A stretch of DNA of 64,000 nucleotides, from the NCBI GenBank assembly GCA_023846275.1, contig CM043871.1, forward strand, positions 28,736,569 to 28,800,568. Direction: 5' to 3'. Below, one piece after another: positions 25,301 to 40,300 of this stretch. The position numbers and the translations under genes were made by a program. Below the pieces are notes generated by a model. The model ran no database searches. It saw only the letters and a list, made by a program, of their open reading frames with translations, and was not told the DNA's origin. Each line of letters starts with the position of its first letter. The stretch's first letter is position 1. This stretch comes from Vanilla planifolia. Its lineage: Eukaryota; Streptophyta; Magnoliopsida; Asparagales; Orchidaceae.

Positions 25301-28300
25301 CAATTGTGCTCCTTAAGAGAGTGGACTGGAGCCTCTTAGAAACGGCAATACGCTTCTTTTGAAAGTCATGAAGCTTTTAGCCTCTCTTATTGAATTTCTT
25401 CAATGCCTCGTGCTTGATCTAGGGCTTCTTGTAGTTGATGTTGAAGATCATTTAATGCCTCTATTATCAATCATCCACTCGAGGTTTTGAAGCCATATTA
25501 AACCCTGCCATAAGGTTGCATTAGCAACTTTCCCCACTTAATGCTATATTAGTAGCTTTGAGCATGTTTATCTTCCTTATCAAAAGATGTGTCATTCATC
25601 CCGTAGAAATTTTGATGTTGCAATTGCTCTAAATTACTCTCTGAATGTCTTAAGGTTTCAGTGTCTTCCAAGATGTCCATTTTGATTCTCTAGGAGACAT
25701 CAAATTGGGTCTCTTGGGTTGCTATTAGCAAGTTCTTAGCAAAGGCCTAATTATCCTTTAAAGACTTGTTCTTGATAGTTATGGGAAAGGATTTAGTATC
25801 TTTGATTTGCAACACCTTGGAATCATGTTACATACCATGCTTAAGCTTGTTAATGTGAACAACATTCATGTAGGAGCATGATCTCAACTATTATTGGATG
25901 TTGATGGAGCCTATGGGAGGGCTCTCTCCCTCTTCCCTTTTGGATTATGTGATTGGCTCTTTAATCTTATCAACAAATCTCTTTTTCTTTTAGGCAAGCT
26001 TGAGAACCTTCAAAGGCATACCAAAGGTTTTCATAAAAGCCTTGGAAACTTCTTGACTCATTGGCTTGACAACATCATCAATTTCCATTATGAACAAGGG
26101 AAGGAGGACAACTTATCCTCATCCTCTTCCTAACTTCTTAAGGAGGTGTTTGACACTTCAAGACCTCCAAGAGGTGCTCTAGCCATGTCCTCTCTACAAG
26201 CCATGTTTTTATCCTCTTTGCTTCTCTCTAGTTTGGCTTCTTGAAGTTCCTTTTGGATATGAGGACACTGAACCAGGTCTATCTCTTCCTATAAGCTAAA
26301 TAATATGTGTTAGGCTTATCGTACAAGTTGATGAGGGGACTTGGATTGTATTCACCCTTAAACATCTTCAACAACTTGATTTCATCTATTAGCAAGATGA
26401 AATTGATAAGGAAATCAACTTCAATGTTCATGTGCTTCTCTCACTTATGCTACTATTGTTGAAAATATACTCATTGAGTTCTCTTGTCAAAAAAATTGTT
26501 TAAGAATTGCAAACAACTTTCAATAAGTCTTTTGTTGAGACTAAGCCAATGTTAACCCCATGGCCTTTGAGATAGTTTGATTATGCCAATATCATGTATT
26601 GTTTTACTAATGGTTTGTTTGAGTTGATATTTCAAGAAGAGACAGGATCAAATATTTTACTAGCATGCTGAATTGAAGATTGATTTTTGCTCTCATGAGA
26701 ACCTCAAAGGTTAAAGGCTTCAAACAGTGGAATACTCTAAGGAGGATTTTTTATTGATGGTGTGGTGTGGTAACCATCATGGGTTATCTTTATTCCTTTA
26801 TATGGTTAGATTGTAAAATCTCCAATTTTCTCTTGTTACACTTAGGTTTGCATTTCACTTTAATCATACATGCACGCATTCTCGTAAAATCTTCGTCTTT
26901 GAGTTATTAATTTGTTTAGAGTTGTATTATAACTTGAGTAAAATTAATAAAAATCACTCTAGATACAATTCAAGTATTTAAGTCAGAAATTAATTTTGAA
27001 ATAAGCACTGTTCTCACAGCTTTATGATTATACATTACAATGGCTGATATTGTACTAGTGTGGTTTAATTTCTGACTTATATTATCAGTAGTAGTCATAG
27101 TTGTGAAGGCTGGCCTTATCGTATAGATGTAATAGTTTGATTAAAGTATATGATGAGTGAACTCATTTGTATAGGTTATCAGCCTTGTGCGATTTATGTT
27201 TGTGTTGGGAGTTGAGTTATTACAGGTATCATACTTATACGAATTTCATTTCGTATATATATGATTATTATTTTTCTCAATGATAAACTATGAGTTGGTC
27301 ATATACAATGTATTTCATCGTATTGATACAACCGTGTGTTTATCTAAGTGTGACTAGTTGTTGCTTGGCTGTATATGATATTGTTTATGTACAAGCTCAA
27401 GGTCTTTTCTGCATATTTGTATAACTTTCACATCGTGCAGTACAAAATAATGTCTTACTGGTATGATTCATTTCTCTTTATAGATAATTTAAAAGACTTA
27501 GGAGAACTATTCTATAATGGTGTCTAACAAATATGATAATGATTATCGTTTGTGTATGATCTTTATGTTAAGCCTTAATAAGTTAAGTCATTGTTATTCT
27601 TTTATATATGATAACATTGTATAGAAAAATTTTGAGAGCTTGTTATTAAATGAAATAAATTATTGTAAAATGACGATCCACATATCAGATTTGTACAATC
27701 AATCTAAACATAAGAAATGAATAGAATATATTGTACGATCTTAGAGATGGTACAATATGATTGACTAAAAGCTTAAGTGTTCAGACCTTTTATTGTACAA
27801 TATGATGTCAACTGTTATAGTTGTATGATAATCCTCTAATAGCTAAGATACACTAGTTGTATTAAGGCATCATTGGCGCAATCCCTATTGAATGCTTATC
27901 ACTTGTGTACGGTCTCAGTATTATATTTGTACGATCAGTTGTCGGATTTCATAATGACCAATTTATTTGTTTCCAAAAAGTAAATAAATTCATTGTGCTT
28001 GCCTTAAAAAGGTATGCATAGGAGTGCTTTTTAAGTTTATTAGAATAGTTTGAAGAAAATATTGGTACATCTTCCAAAAGAGATCTTCTCGTTCCTAATC
28101 TGTAAAAGCTTTTCTAGAAGCATTGGCATGTTTACATTCAAAATCTTCCTGCTACGTTGTATTCCTCTCATTCACTTCATTCTGTTAGTTGTAAGTTTGG
28201 TAACATCCTTATCTGCATTTTAGTATTATGCCACTTGTAGATTTGCTTGGTTGTGGGCCTTCAAATACTTGCTGTTAAAGAACTCTGTAACATTTTCCAT

Positions 28301-31300
28301 TTGTTGTTTTGAGCGCTGGTTGTGTGACCATGGTTGTCCTGTGGTTGTAGCTTGTGTGAGCTGCTGTTTAATTTGTGGAGATCAAGATGTTGTGTCTTAA
28401 CTATCAATTGGAAAAAAGCATTGGTTTAGTGGAAAATAGGTTGGGTCAACTAGGAGTAGATGTAGTTCAAGTTTTAGTTGCCTGAGTACTTGAAACTCTT
28501 GTTTATATTTTCTAGTGCTTATTCAACAAAATCGACAGATTAGTGATGGCTATCGTCTTGGAGGGAATGCTGTTTAAATAGTTTAGAGGCAACTCAATGA
28601 TTGCATCAAATGCAAGATATTTGCTCCACATGAAAATTAAAATTCAACAAGTCAGGTTGAGGGGAGGCATTCTCTAATCTTACAATGCAAGTTTCTAAAG
28701 AAGATTCTGAATTTTATACTTCCATAAATAACAAAAATGAAGTATGAAACCATTTATAGGAACATTGAATTGGTTGTCTCTTGATAGGCCACAACTGAAA
28801 TGACAACACATGTTAGCTTGACATTGAATCATTGGTCACATTATAGTCGACTTGTTAGGAGTCCCAATTTCCATATGACAATTTTTTTTTGTAGAATAAG
28901 ACTTGGAATGATCTCCACATCACCTTATTTCTTCATCCAAGGTCAATGTCGTTGGGTTGGCTATCAGACGACATCCTGGAGGCCTTGTCAGCAATCTTGA
29001 ATCCAAGGCTCACATTGCATTGCTGTAGGTGATGTACTTCTATTGTGTCGGTGACATGTCTTGCCAAGCAGCAGAGCATTCTTGTGTCGAGTATAAGAAG
29101 ATCCCCTCAAAAAGCAAGGGAAAGGAAGCTCTTTCTACTTGATAGATTGCATCCAATCCAGTTGGAGATCCTCAAAACATCTCCTAAAGCTCCCCTCCCC
29201 TCCCCACTAGTTCTCTTTGTGATTTTTATGTGCTCATCTTCTTGTAAAAGATTGGAACTTGTCTCTCCATGAGATTGCTTCTGTATTCATCTTCTAATGG
29301 CAAATACATAGAATATTGACACTTTTTTTTTTACGAATTCAAGGGGATTTCTATAAAAATCTCTGTTTGATATCCATAACTCTCATATTCTTGCCCCATG
29401 GCAGACCAAACGCTCACTCCCTCTGTTGGCCGCTTGGTCTATCTTTAGTGCAAAGAAATCTCTGTTATTTTCACTGTAAAAAAACTTCGTCTACATTTAT
29501 GAATCATTTATTTGTGCTTGATTGTTCATAAACAAGCTCCTAAATTTAATATTGATTTGAATTTGGATATGTCTGTTACCTGTAATTCTTACTGCTATAA
29601 TTTTTAGTTTTGTTGTTGTATTTATCAAAAACTTCCTAATTTCTTCATTTGCTGAATAATTTAGCTTCTCTCACTACAGGTTTTTAGCATTTTTTTATGT
29701 CAAAGCAAGGACATATGCCAACTGATAAATTCTTGTTTAAGTCCACCAAGGCCTTTCATTTTCTAGTTCGGAATATTTTATTGTATAAAATGTTGGAGAG
29801 TTCATACTCTTGAAGGTACCGTCTTTTTTAATGTAAATCTTTCTTTTTTGTTGCAGCAAATTTTGTTCTGCTTCCTTACTACACTTTCAATTATCTAGTC
29901 AGCTCAAGTGGTGAAGGTACAAGGAGCCCATTAGCAGAGATCAGTTTGGATGTTTTGCTTGTTCTTGTTCATTTTAGAAAATGTGCTACACTGGATGGGA
30001 TGATGGCAATGAACAATTCTGTGCATGCTGTCTCTAAATTTGACATAAAAGAAGGATCTTTCTTTTGTGAGAACCCTTACTGCATTGCATTGAACAGTGC
30101 TCAAGATGCTCCACGTAAGTGCTGCTTTTTTTCTTGACACTGCTGTTACAAATGTCATTATTTTCCCTTTTTTTTGTAGTTGATCACATTGATAACGAAG
30201 GAAATGCAATTGGTGGGGCTCTTGTAAGATTACCTTTTGCCTCCTTGTTCGATACCCTTGGGCTGTAAGTGTTAAACTAAGGTCGTTTTAAAGACCAAAC
30301 TGCATCTCATAATTTTTTTTTACTTGTTTTTTGTGCATGTTGGGTGAATTCTCAATGAAAGTGTAATTTGTATGTGTAATTACCTTTTGCATGTGTTATG
30401 AAGGTTCTTATTTGTCTTATTACAATTAAGAAGCTTTATGTCATGTAGTTTGCTTATGATACATACCTTTATTTGAAACAATAGAAGCTATTTTTTGAGA
30501 CAAGGAGCTATAATAAATTTGGAGTTATAATCAAGCATTTGAGAGTATTGGGCATTGAGTGAATCTGAATTGAATGTTTGTATTGAAATTCGAATATGAT
30601 GGATGTAATTATTGGAGAATAATTAATCAACGTTCATGTTCTAAGATAACCATGCAAAATTATGGGACATAATTTTTTAACATGCACTCAATGCAAGGAT
30701 AAGATAGGAGAAAATGGTAAATGCTTAGAAAATAGTCGACAAACACTCATGGATATGAAAAGTAAAAAATAATGTAAACAATGTCTAAATATGCAACTAT
30801 TATTTTGTAATATCATAAACAATAAGAATGAAGAAAAATAAATTTAGCATAGTTTCAAAACTTATCATTGAGTGGACACTGGGATAAAAGATTGGAGCTA
30901 ATGATACTCTTAGAACTTAGTTGTGAAGTCACGATTGAGAGGTAGGCTTCAAGTAGTTGGAAGTGAGATCAAAATATGATATGTGAAGACTAACGAGAAA
31001 CAATAAATGGTCTCAATTGAAAATGAAGAATGCATTGATAAGTGGATGCATGCTAAAAAAGGTGATGGAGAAAATTTAAGAAAAAAAGCAAAACCTTAAG
31101 CCATCTCTTTTTTTCTATGTGAGGCATTATGCAAATGGGTTGAGTGGTGTTTATGAACCAAGTCCCTAGTTGTTAGGATATATTAGATGTCTCCCACATC
31201 TTTGAACTGTGTTATTTTTTTGAAGTGTTTTTTTTATTTGGATATGCCTCATGGCTTGTTTGACATGATGTGCCGGTGCATCTTGATTTGTCATGTAATG

Positions 31301-34300
31301 GAAGGTGTTCTACATCACCACTAAAATGCAGAGTTGCCTGTGCTTTGGAGGATATTTATAGTGCTTTCACCTATAGGATTCAAGGAGCTTAAGTAATATT
31401 GAGTAAAGTTGGTTTGTTATGTGATAAAAAAACTCAATCTTGCTTTAATGTGACTATTAGTTTTATATAGAGGCCATCCTAATCTCCTTTTATATATTGG
31501 CCTATAAAATATAAACAATTATGTTTAATTATTGTTGTACGTATGGACATCCTAAATGGAAGGCTATGCATGAAAGGCATGGCTTCAAAATAGAGTTTCT
31601 TTGGGAGTATTTTGCTAGTATGTGTTATCGTATTGGGCCTGGAAATTATTAGTAGTATTTTGTTAGGATTGTGTGATTGCTTCAATTTATCTTGGGTCAT
31701 ATTCATCTTTTTTTTTTCCATAAATACATGATCATAATTAAAGTTTAAATCATGGCTCGAAGATTTTCTTTCTATACTAGTTTTAGTTAACCCTTGAAGA
31801 AGTTTTAGTTCTCGTGATTTTGATACTTGGTTTTAGTTTTTGTTTAGATTATTTGTTTTCATTTCTAAAAAAAATAAAACCTAATCATATGTTCAAAATT
31901 TTAAATTCGAAGTAATGTTATCTTTTTATAATGATTAAACTATAATATCATGTAGAACAAATTGAAAAATTTATAATTAATATTATATATATATTATTTA
32001 AATTATGCCTATATTTAATAGTAAATTTGAAGGTAGAAGTTCTGCACATAATAAAGTAACACATAAAATTATATATTTATTATTTAATGATAAACACATT
32101 ATCTAATTTATGTAGATATAGTTTTTATATTCATATTATTTAAATTGTGTATAATTATTAATGAGCACATAAAAGTTTTCGTGCATAATTTAAATAGTGC
32201 ATATATCATTTTATATGTATATAATTTAAATATTTATGTATTAGCTCATTGGTGTTCATATTCAGTGGGCTTTTAAGTTTACATAAAATTTAATGTGCAT
32301 ATACTTAAATTATGTACATATAATTTAATGGTGAGCACTTGTAATTTTTATAAGTTTATTATTTAATTTATGCATATATAATTTTTATATTTACAAATCA
32401 ACTTGTCATACTATATACATGTTGTGCGATTGATATTATCTAAAAAATAATATACGTCCTTCAAGAAAATAAAACGACACAAAGATAAACATCTTTTATA
32501 GAATAACAAGCATTCTGCCAATTAAGCCACAGAATATTCTCTTTAATTTCTCTGTAAAATAACATTAAAATAGAAAATAAAATAAATAAAGGATTTAAGC
32601 AAAAAAAGAAAAAAAAAATGCCCTCGTTTGAATTTGATCCCAAGCTGTTGTGTGCAATATTGAATGAACCCCCAACCTTATTATACTATGTTATTGCTTG
32701 TAGAAATATTTTAAATGCAAAAAGGCACGAGTTAAAATTTAAGAAAATTATTGAAACCAGTCTAAACGTAGTTGGTGGTTGGTTGTTTTGATTGAAATTT
32801 TGACCTTGTTTCAGACATCTTAAAAGAACATTTAGACACTTAAAGTGTGGCAAATATGCATGTCAGAGGTGTTAGATTCATGTCACATTTTGTATTGTTA
32901 TCTCACAGGTGCTTGGCTGATGAGAGTGCCGTTCTGCTGCTCTATTCTTTTGTTCATGGAAATTCTGCATTTTTAGAGTATGTCTTGGTGCGGACTGATT
33001 TGGATACTCTGGTATGCATGTTTTTCAGTGTGATATTGGCAATTTGATTATTATAAGTTTGTTTCTCTATTCTAGAAAGCTTTTTTCTAAATGTTCTTAG
33101 ATATGTAAAATGGTCATTACATGATGTGTCATATTGATCATTAAATTGCTTCTGTGTAATGTTTATTATATGTTATTGGTACACATAAAATTTTGGTAGT
33201 TTAACCATTCCTTTATGCTTCTCTAAGAATTTTTATAAAATCAAAATGTTATATGCATCAGAATCCTATTTAAGAATCTCATTAATTTGGTAACTATATT
33301 GACAGATAATGCCAATTTTGGAGACACTTTATAATGTTTCAAAAAGACCTCCCAATCAGATCTACATGTTATTAATTGTTCTTCTCATACTTAGCCAAGA
33401 TTCATCCTTCAATGCCGGCATTCATAAGCTGGTAAGAATCTGTTGCTTTCAAATCTTATCATCTGCCATACTCTGATGAATTGTTTCTTACATTCAGATA
33501 CTTAATAGTGTGCCATGGTATGAAGAACGTCTTCTCCGCCATACATCTCTTGGTTCATTGATGGTGGTTGTGCTGATAAGAATTGTCAATTATAATCTGA
33601 CCAGGATGCGGGTAAGTGATAGTGGTGATGTCATGTGCTTGCAATTATATCCTATGTCCTTTTGCAAGATTTGTTGATGTATTTCAATCACCTAGTGCAC
33701 CATGTTTTGCAAATATTTACCGTGATTATTTTATTTATTTGAAATTTTATATGCCCCTAACACTGAGCCGTACAAGATTCTAAAATGCTTTATAATTTTA
33801 ATTGGATGGTCTTCATGACGTGCATTTTTTGATGGATTATTCTCTTTTCATACAAAAGATGTTGCATGTGCTAGTGTTACCAAAAGTAGTAATCTTTATT
33901 ATTTTTTGGTATCAATTTTGTATGTATATATACTGAATTGTAATGCATTGAAATTGTTGGCATAATGATTGACTATTTCCTTTTCTTCTTAAGATGTCTA
34001 GGTATTTAGTTGCATGTTATAATATAACAAAGAAATTCTGGTTAACTATTATTGTTTTATTAAACATTTGAAGGTAACCATTACTTTCATGCATGTTCCT
34101 TTTACTATTTCATATAAAATAGGATGGGTTTTACCTTTTTTTTGTCATTCAGATTACAATTTTGAGGACAAGCAAAAGATTGGCCTATCAGGACTATGCT
34201 GTTGAGATCAAGCATAATATCACATTCATCATGCCATTAAATTGTTCGCTGAAGACCTCTGTGCAAGCCCAATAGCAACTTCATTTTGCTCTTATGGAAC

Positions 34301-37300
34301 ATAAGAGCACCTTAGCGATATGAAATCATTAGAGACGTCCAATTAGTCATCAGCAAGAGACTTCTAGAGACAAGTGACTCCTTAAAAATAGTGTGTCCAT
34401 GAGATATTTGTAGATGAATTCCTTTCAAGCTAAACTTTGTATCCACCATGGAATGAACAATTTGAAAGCTTTCAAGGGTGATCCTAAGCTCAATTTGATG
34501 GATAAATACCTCGAAGTGCAGCAAGACTATGCTGTCCATTGATCTTCTAGTAATTCTTGACTAGAGTGGAGTATTGGATGTCCTTCAAAATAAACATGAT
34601 TTTATCTCTTTAAAATTAAAAAAAAACTAAATCAAACATAAAATGAATTTCGATTTGATTTGGAGAGCCACCTTTATTTTTTGCTTGTGCTTGGCTTGAT
34701 ATAAAAGTACTTTTTTATTTTACTTTTAACCATTGAAACTTTTGAGATTAAGAAAATTGAAGCTTAAGGAGCTCCTTCAAAACTAATAACTTGTCACAGG
34801 CTTTGATATGTGTGCCATCTTGGAATGTGGATGTCTAGAGTACAAGTTGTCAACTTAGGACCATGAGTGTGGAGATATTGTTGGCAAAAGAAGTTCAAAG
34901 GTCAAAGTTTGCTCGCCATTGGACTCAAGTCAATTATTGAACTATACTTTCAAGTTGTAACATAAGTGGAATTCTTGGCTGAAATTTGAATGCAAGTCAT
35001 GTCTAAGTGCTTTTTTGCTCTTTTTTTTGCTGGTTTGAATTAGTTTTATGTTTTCTAAGTGAGATTCTTTATTCAAATTTCTTCTATGCTTTGAGTAGTT
35101 TTTTTAAAGCCTTTGGATCAAGAAACTTGATCCAATAATTATGATCAATTTATCATTTCCCATATTTAACATCCTGTTCAATTCCCTCAATCATTGTTTA
35201 TGTTTTTTATTGTTCACATGCTTTTTCTTTGATATGCATCACGTTGATCTATGATCACTTTTATCTAATTTGATTGGTTTATTTTTACGTGCCTGCTATT
35301 TATTTAAGGATTAAAAGGTCTATTGTGTTATTATTCTTGATTTCTTTAATGTATAATCCTTATTCTTCATGTTTACTTTGTTTTCTCTTTGTTAGATGCC
35401 TAATTGGTTGCGTCATGTGCCACATCTATTAGCTATGCTTATTTTGAGTTTTATTTATCTTAATGTGTTCTAAGGATGGATATGTTTTTGAAAATTTTTG
35501 ATTCATTGCTTAGCATGCTTTGCTAGAACTTACATGTCCATTTTAAGCTTATTTCAAAATCCTTTGTAATAGAATGAGTGACATCTTAGATAAGCCCACT
35601 CTTACAATGTAAACTTGGGTTATTTTTTAATCTAATTGAAGGTTGTTGCTCCTATAGACCTTTGTTTTGGTTAGAACCGGGGAGGACTCTATGAAAGGAG
35701 GAAGGAGAAGGCTTCAAGAGGTGTGATGGCCAAAGGAGGAAGGAGAAGGCTTCAAGAGGTGTGATGGCCTGCTCAACCCTTCTCTTGAAAAGGTTTCATG
35801 GGATGAGGGAGTCCAAGGCTCTAAGAGTGTCAAAGGTTTGCCCATTATTCTATGGCAACCACTATTACGCTACCACTTCATCTTCCTCCTCCTCATGCCA
35901 TCGGTTGATGTATCAAAAGTTTGGAGTTCCATTCTATGTGCCCTTGCTTAAATTCACATCAAAACCTTACTATAGTAGAATGATGAGCTATCATAAAAGT
36001 TGGTTATTATGATGTAAACATCTATCTTACTATTCATTCCAGTTGAAGTTATATGCTTCTAACTTCCTGTTCAGTGAAAGTTAGTATTCTGTGAAAGGAG
36101 AGAGTGCATGACTATATTGAGTGCCACCTGGCTCAACCCTTCTGTCTAGAAATCTTCATGGGAGAAGGGAGTGTGAGGTTAGAAGTGGGGTGAGGCCTCG
36201 TCCATTTTGTTTAGCAACCATTAATTAATTGCATAACCACCTTTCTCTTGCTGCTTCCAATCAACACTAACTAGTGTTTCTAGTTTAGCGCATCTTACTC
36301 GCAAACTTGTCTATAGTTTGCTACTCTGCACGTTATGTTATCTCAAATGTTTTGTAGTCAACCTCTCTCTTAGAGTGAGCTCTTACACCTCCACCCTTAT
36401 TGCCAAGGCTTGAGAATTTGAAAGGTGGAGTTGCTTGCTTACAGCCCAATACCTTCCATGCAGTGCTTAATCAAAATTCTCTAATGTATCATCTTTCCTG
36501 TTATCATCTTGAAATTGAAGATGATATCCCGGATTCAGCAATTCAATTCAGTTCAATAATATCTCCAAGGATTTTCAATTATATCCATGGCTTTGCTATT
36601 TAATTCCACTTACATTTCTAGTAGTATTTGTGTAAATGCTATGGCAAAAGTATTTAGGTTTTCTTGCAAAACAAATAAAATTTGCATATATAAGAAACTA
36701 TACTGTTGTTTTGCTATTTTATATTTCAATGTTAAATTATATTTCATGTTTTCAAGATGGCTCAAATAAATTTCTAGTCAGTTCACTCGGTTCAAAGAAG
36801 ATCAAATTTGTATTATTAGTGTTTTGAAATAGCTTAAAGCAAAAAGTAGCTTGCTCATACTCATGTGATTTCAATGTAATTTAGCTCAACTTGAAATGTA
36901 AATGAATTTTAGCTTATTTTGGGACTGGCTGAACTTGAAAATTTTTTAGTTTGATTATTCCATTACTCTCTTGAACTTGGCTCATGGCCAACATCAAGTG
37001 AAATCCCATCTATCCTCCAAATATGATCATGGTGTGTCAAGTTACAAATAGTCGAGTACTTGTATTCCATGTCTTATTTAGCAAAGGTAATCCAATGGGC
37101 AAAAGGGGAGAGAAGACCTGTAGATTATCGGAGGCAATGCTTTACCCATTTGCCCTTCTACCAAAAGCTGTTGTATATCATGTCAACAATGATAGGATGG
37201 ACAAGCCCTTCTTTCATATGCAGCTGTATTCTATGTTAGAGTGTAATAATGTATGGGAATGTGTCCTAGCCTTGTTATTTAAAGAACATTATGTCAAGGT

Positions 37301-40300
37301 CCTAACTTTGCATCTTTTGAAATTGCCTAAAGCTTAAGTAATTCCGTATGTTTGCTAGTAATTAAAGTTAACTTTTGTCAATTTTTTTTGTTGAATTTTT
37401 AGTTACGCATCACTTGTTTAATGACAATAAAACTATTGTATTGTTGTTATTAATATTTTTCTAAAGTATTTTAGATCATATTTCTTAAAAGCTAATAAGT
37501 TGATCATGTGGATAACTTGATTAATTGACTCGATGAACTTAACAATGATTTTTTGGTGTAAACCATAATTGACGTTAGAAGAAACACAAGTTTGAGTAAC
37601 ACTTTGAGAAGATTTGTATTGAGTTGTCTTTATTTGTCTTAGCATGTTAACAATTTTTTTAAAACATTAAGAATTAGTAAGATTTGATTGAAAGTATTTA
37701 AATAATTTAAATACATTTTCACTTATAAAGATTTTAGTCTCACAATATGTATCTCATCTAGATTAATTTATATTTATATTTATTACCTTAGAACATTACA
37801 CACATAATTAGTTGCATTAGTTATTATTATACAATCATGTTGGAATTGAAATGAGAATAAATTGATTGAGGAATGTATTGTTTGTATTAATCTTATGTTT
37901 ATGATGACCTCGTTGTATAATATGATTAGTTAATTTTCTTATTTGATAGTGAGTTATCATAAGCAATTCTAGGTTAACTAGACATACTAATCGGACTTAT
38001 ATGATCCTGTTATTGTATAGGTCTACTAATGGTTTACCCGAGAGTTGTTTGTTATGATTTAGAGTTATTAAGCATCATGGTACACCCGATCGTATTTATA
38101 CGATCTATTCTTCAGTAAAGATTAGACATGGGATCAAACTGAGCAAAATGTTTAGTATGAACTGAAATTTGTATTATCATGGGTGCATTATCGCTTCTGT
38201 TCAAGTTTGATCAATTTAATAATATATTGTTAGTTAAAGACTTAGACTGTGAGTGAACTAAAATCCAATTTCTCAATATAGTATCACTTTTGTATCAGTA
38301 TGATCTCTTCTTGCAATAAAACCTAATTTAGGGACTTAAAAAGTTGGTAAGCTAATTTGCTTCTTACATATACGATGTCACTTTCGTTCTAGCATGATGT
38401 CTTTTTTCGAAAGGTTTTATTTGGGATTTAGACATTTAGTGAGTGGCTTTACTTCATACTAGTATGATTCATCTATCGTACGAAATATGATATGTTATGA
38501 TCAGTGAAAGTAAGTTAGTCGTAAAGGTCATCATAGTAATGATCATACATCGTACAGAAAAATCCTAAGAGTTCAGTAAATGCGCTTAAAAGATTTGTAT
38601 TATTTGTACATGTATAATATTATCATTGTATAAATACGATATATTGTGTGCTTAGAAATAAACTACTTAGACAGATCGGATAAGTTGAACAATGTACTTG
38701 GTGTTATATCGTACTTGTATGATCACTTGGATCAGAGAATACGATCAATTTAGAATAGTGAGTAATAATTAGTTTGACTAATTTTTATAGAAATTGTTTT
38801 AGTAGTTAAAGGGATGATTCATGCTTTTGGAGAGATTTGAAATATTTATATAAAGGGATCGAAACTAAGGAGAAAAGGAAAATGCTTAACTTGATTATCT
38901 TTGTAAAAGAACTACACATTAGTCATCTTAACAAGCCTTCTTCTTTCATTGAGTCAATAAAAATTCTCTCTTGTATTATTTTACTACTTTGTTAGTGTGT
39001 CTTCTGTTTAATTTTCCTTGGGTTATAGGATTATTGTATTGAGTTTTATATTTGGTTTTTTTTATCCAATTGTCAGGATTTCATACTTGTTCCTTTTATG
39101 GGTCTTTTGACCATGATTTGTTGCCCCTTGGTCCAATGTTGTAGGCTTTTCTAAATCGGTATTGTAGGCTTTTCTAAGCCAATACTTATAGGGTCTTTTG
39201 GCTTGATGTTTAGTATTTTTACGTGGTCTTTTGTCTAGAAACGGATTTAGATTCGGTTTTAGATCGAACCAATTAAAATATTTGTGTTTTTACCTTACTT
39301 GCACTTTTATAAGAGCAATTAGATTTGTAAAAATTTTCGTTGTGAAATTATTTGCGAATTGAATTTGGTTTAAGTTTGGTATTTGCATAATTCACCCTCT
39401 TCTTATGGATATCATGCTTTCAATTTTTCAAAATGTTTCTCATGTCATTTTGTAAATCTCATTAATGACACATAATACACCATCTTTGCAAAATGAAAGG
39501 GATGCTTGATATATTAAGGAAAAATTGTAGAAGTCATTTGGCATACCATGGAGATAAAAAGGAATCCTAGGCTATCACGTATGAATGTGCTTCCTCCACT
39601 ACATCATCAAAATCCTTCAAATGCCTCAACTCCTGGAAATGTGAAGTTTTCTCCCCAATGAATTCCAATGAAGTATGCAAAAAGAATATGCAACCTAATT
39701 CTCTTTTTTGCATGAAGCATGATGGAATGAGGCAGATAGCAAATTTAAATGGGATTGCCCAAATATAGCCCTTTTATTGTTGAACCCAATAGTGAAGATA
39801 AGATCCAATGAAGACAATGGATGCACCTAGAGGAGCTTTGTTAATGATTAGAACCACAAAAGTATAATTATTTAAGGATAATGTTAATCCATGAATACAT
39901 TGTTAAATCTAAGCAACCGATTTTTTAGAATCTAATGGCAAAATAAAAACAAATCAAGTTCAAATCTTTGTAAATATAATGTTATTATCATGTCAAGGTT
40001 AAGAACCATAACGATTTTTCTTCTTTTTCCTAATGAACATTATATGAAGCCCCATAGAATACTTTGGTCATGTTTTTCTTAGAAACAAAGGTTTTTGGAG
40101 ATGAGCTATAGTGATTAGTGACTCTTAAAATAATTAACTAAATCCTAGAAGAAAAATTAAATTGGTAGAATTGCAATAGTTGACTTGACTGATTGCTAAC
40201 CTTAGAAATAAGGAAATCTAATATTTGCACAAAATTAGTATTAGTAATAACTCAGTAGTGATGCTAGTCTCAGTTATTGGGCTAACATCAAATCTAGTAG

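Larger units (their letters stand above)
21687..26750 (+). mobile_element. Ty3/Gypsy (Tat/Athila-like) retrotransposon fossil in dymeclin intron 5
   Basis: Plus-strand pol remnants in Ty3/Gypsy order. Reverse transcriptase pieces include a [11 protein letters not shown]-like block (around 21780-21830) and a YVDDI-like catalytic region (around 22025-22050). Next are the KFLGFLV thumb region and an RNase H start (around 22150-22520). Integrase has a [13 protein letters not shown]-like block (around 22830-22880) and the SDN-type core (around 22950-23000), running to about 23250. Pol is followed by a long non-pol region with a tandem repeat (23690-24800) and a minus-strand coding-looking stretch (around 25100-26300), a layout known for the Tat lineage. 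The outer limits and LTRs were not resolved. It carries many breaks and is old. Confidence 0.7.
33612..37839. other. Dymeclin intron 10, first part
   Basis: No recognised gene. It contains the 38-bp tandem duplication and the diverged 360-bp-spaced duplication listed separately. A 104-codon open frame at 37023-37337 starts with ATG but matches no family I recognise and has no splice or codon signature; it is left uncalled. Confidence 0.5.

Noticed and set aside
29931-30209. Minus-strand frame of 92 codons
   Set aside because: It is the reverse shadow of dymeclin exons 6 and 7.
37023-37337. A 104-codon plus-strand frame as a gene
   Set aside because: No family recognised and no supporting promoter, splice sites or conservation. 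Frames of this length arise by chance in 14 kb of intron.
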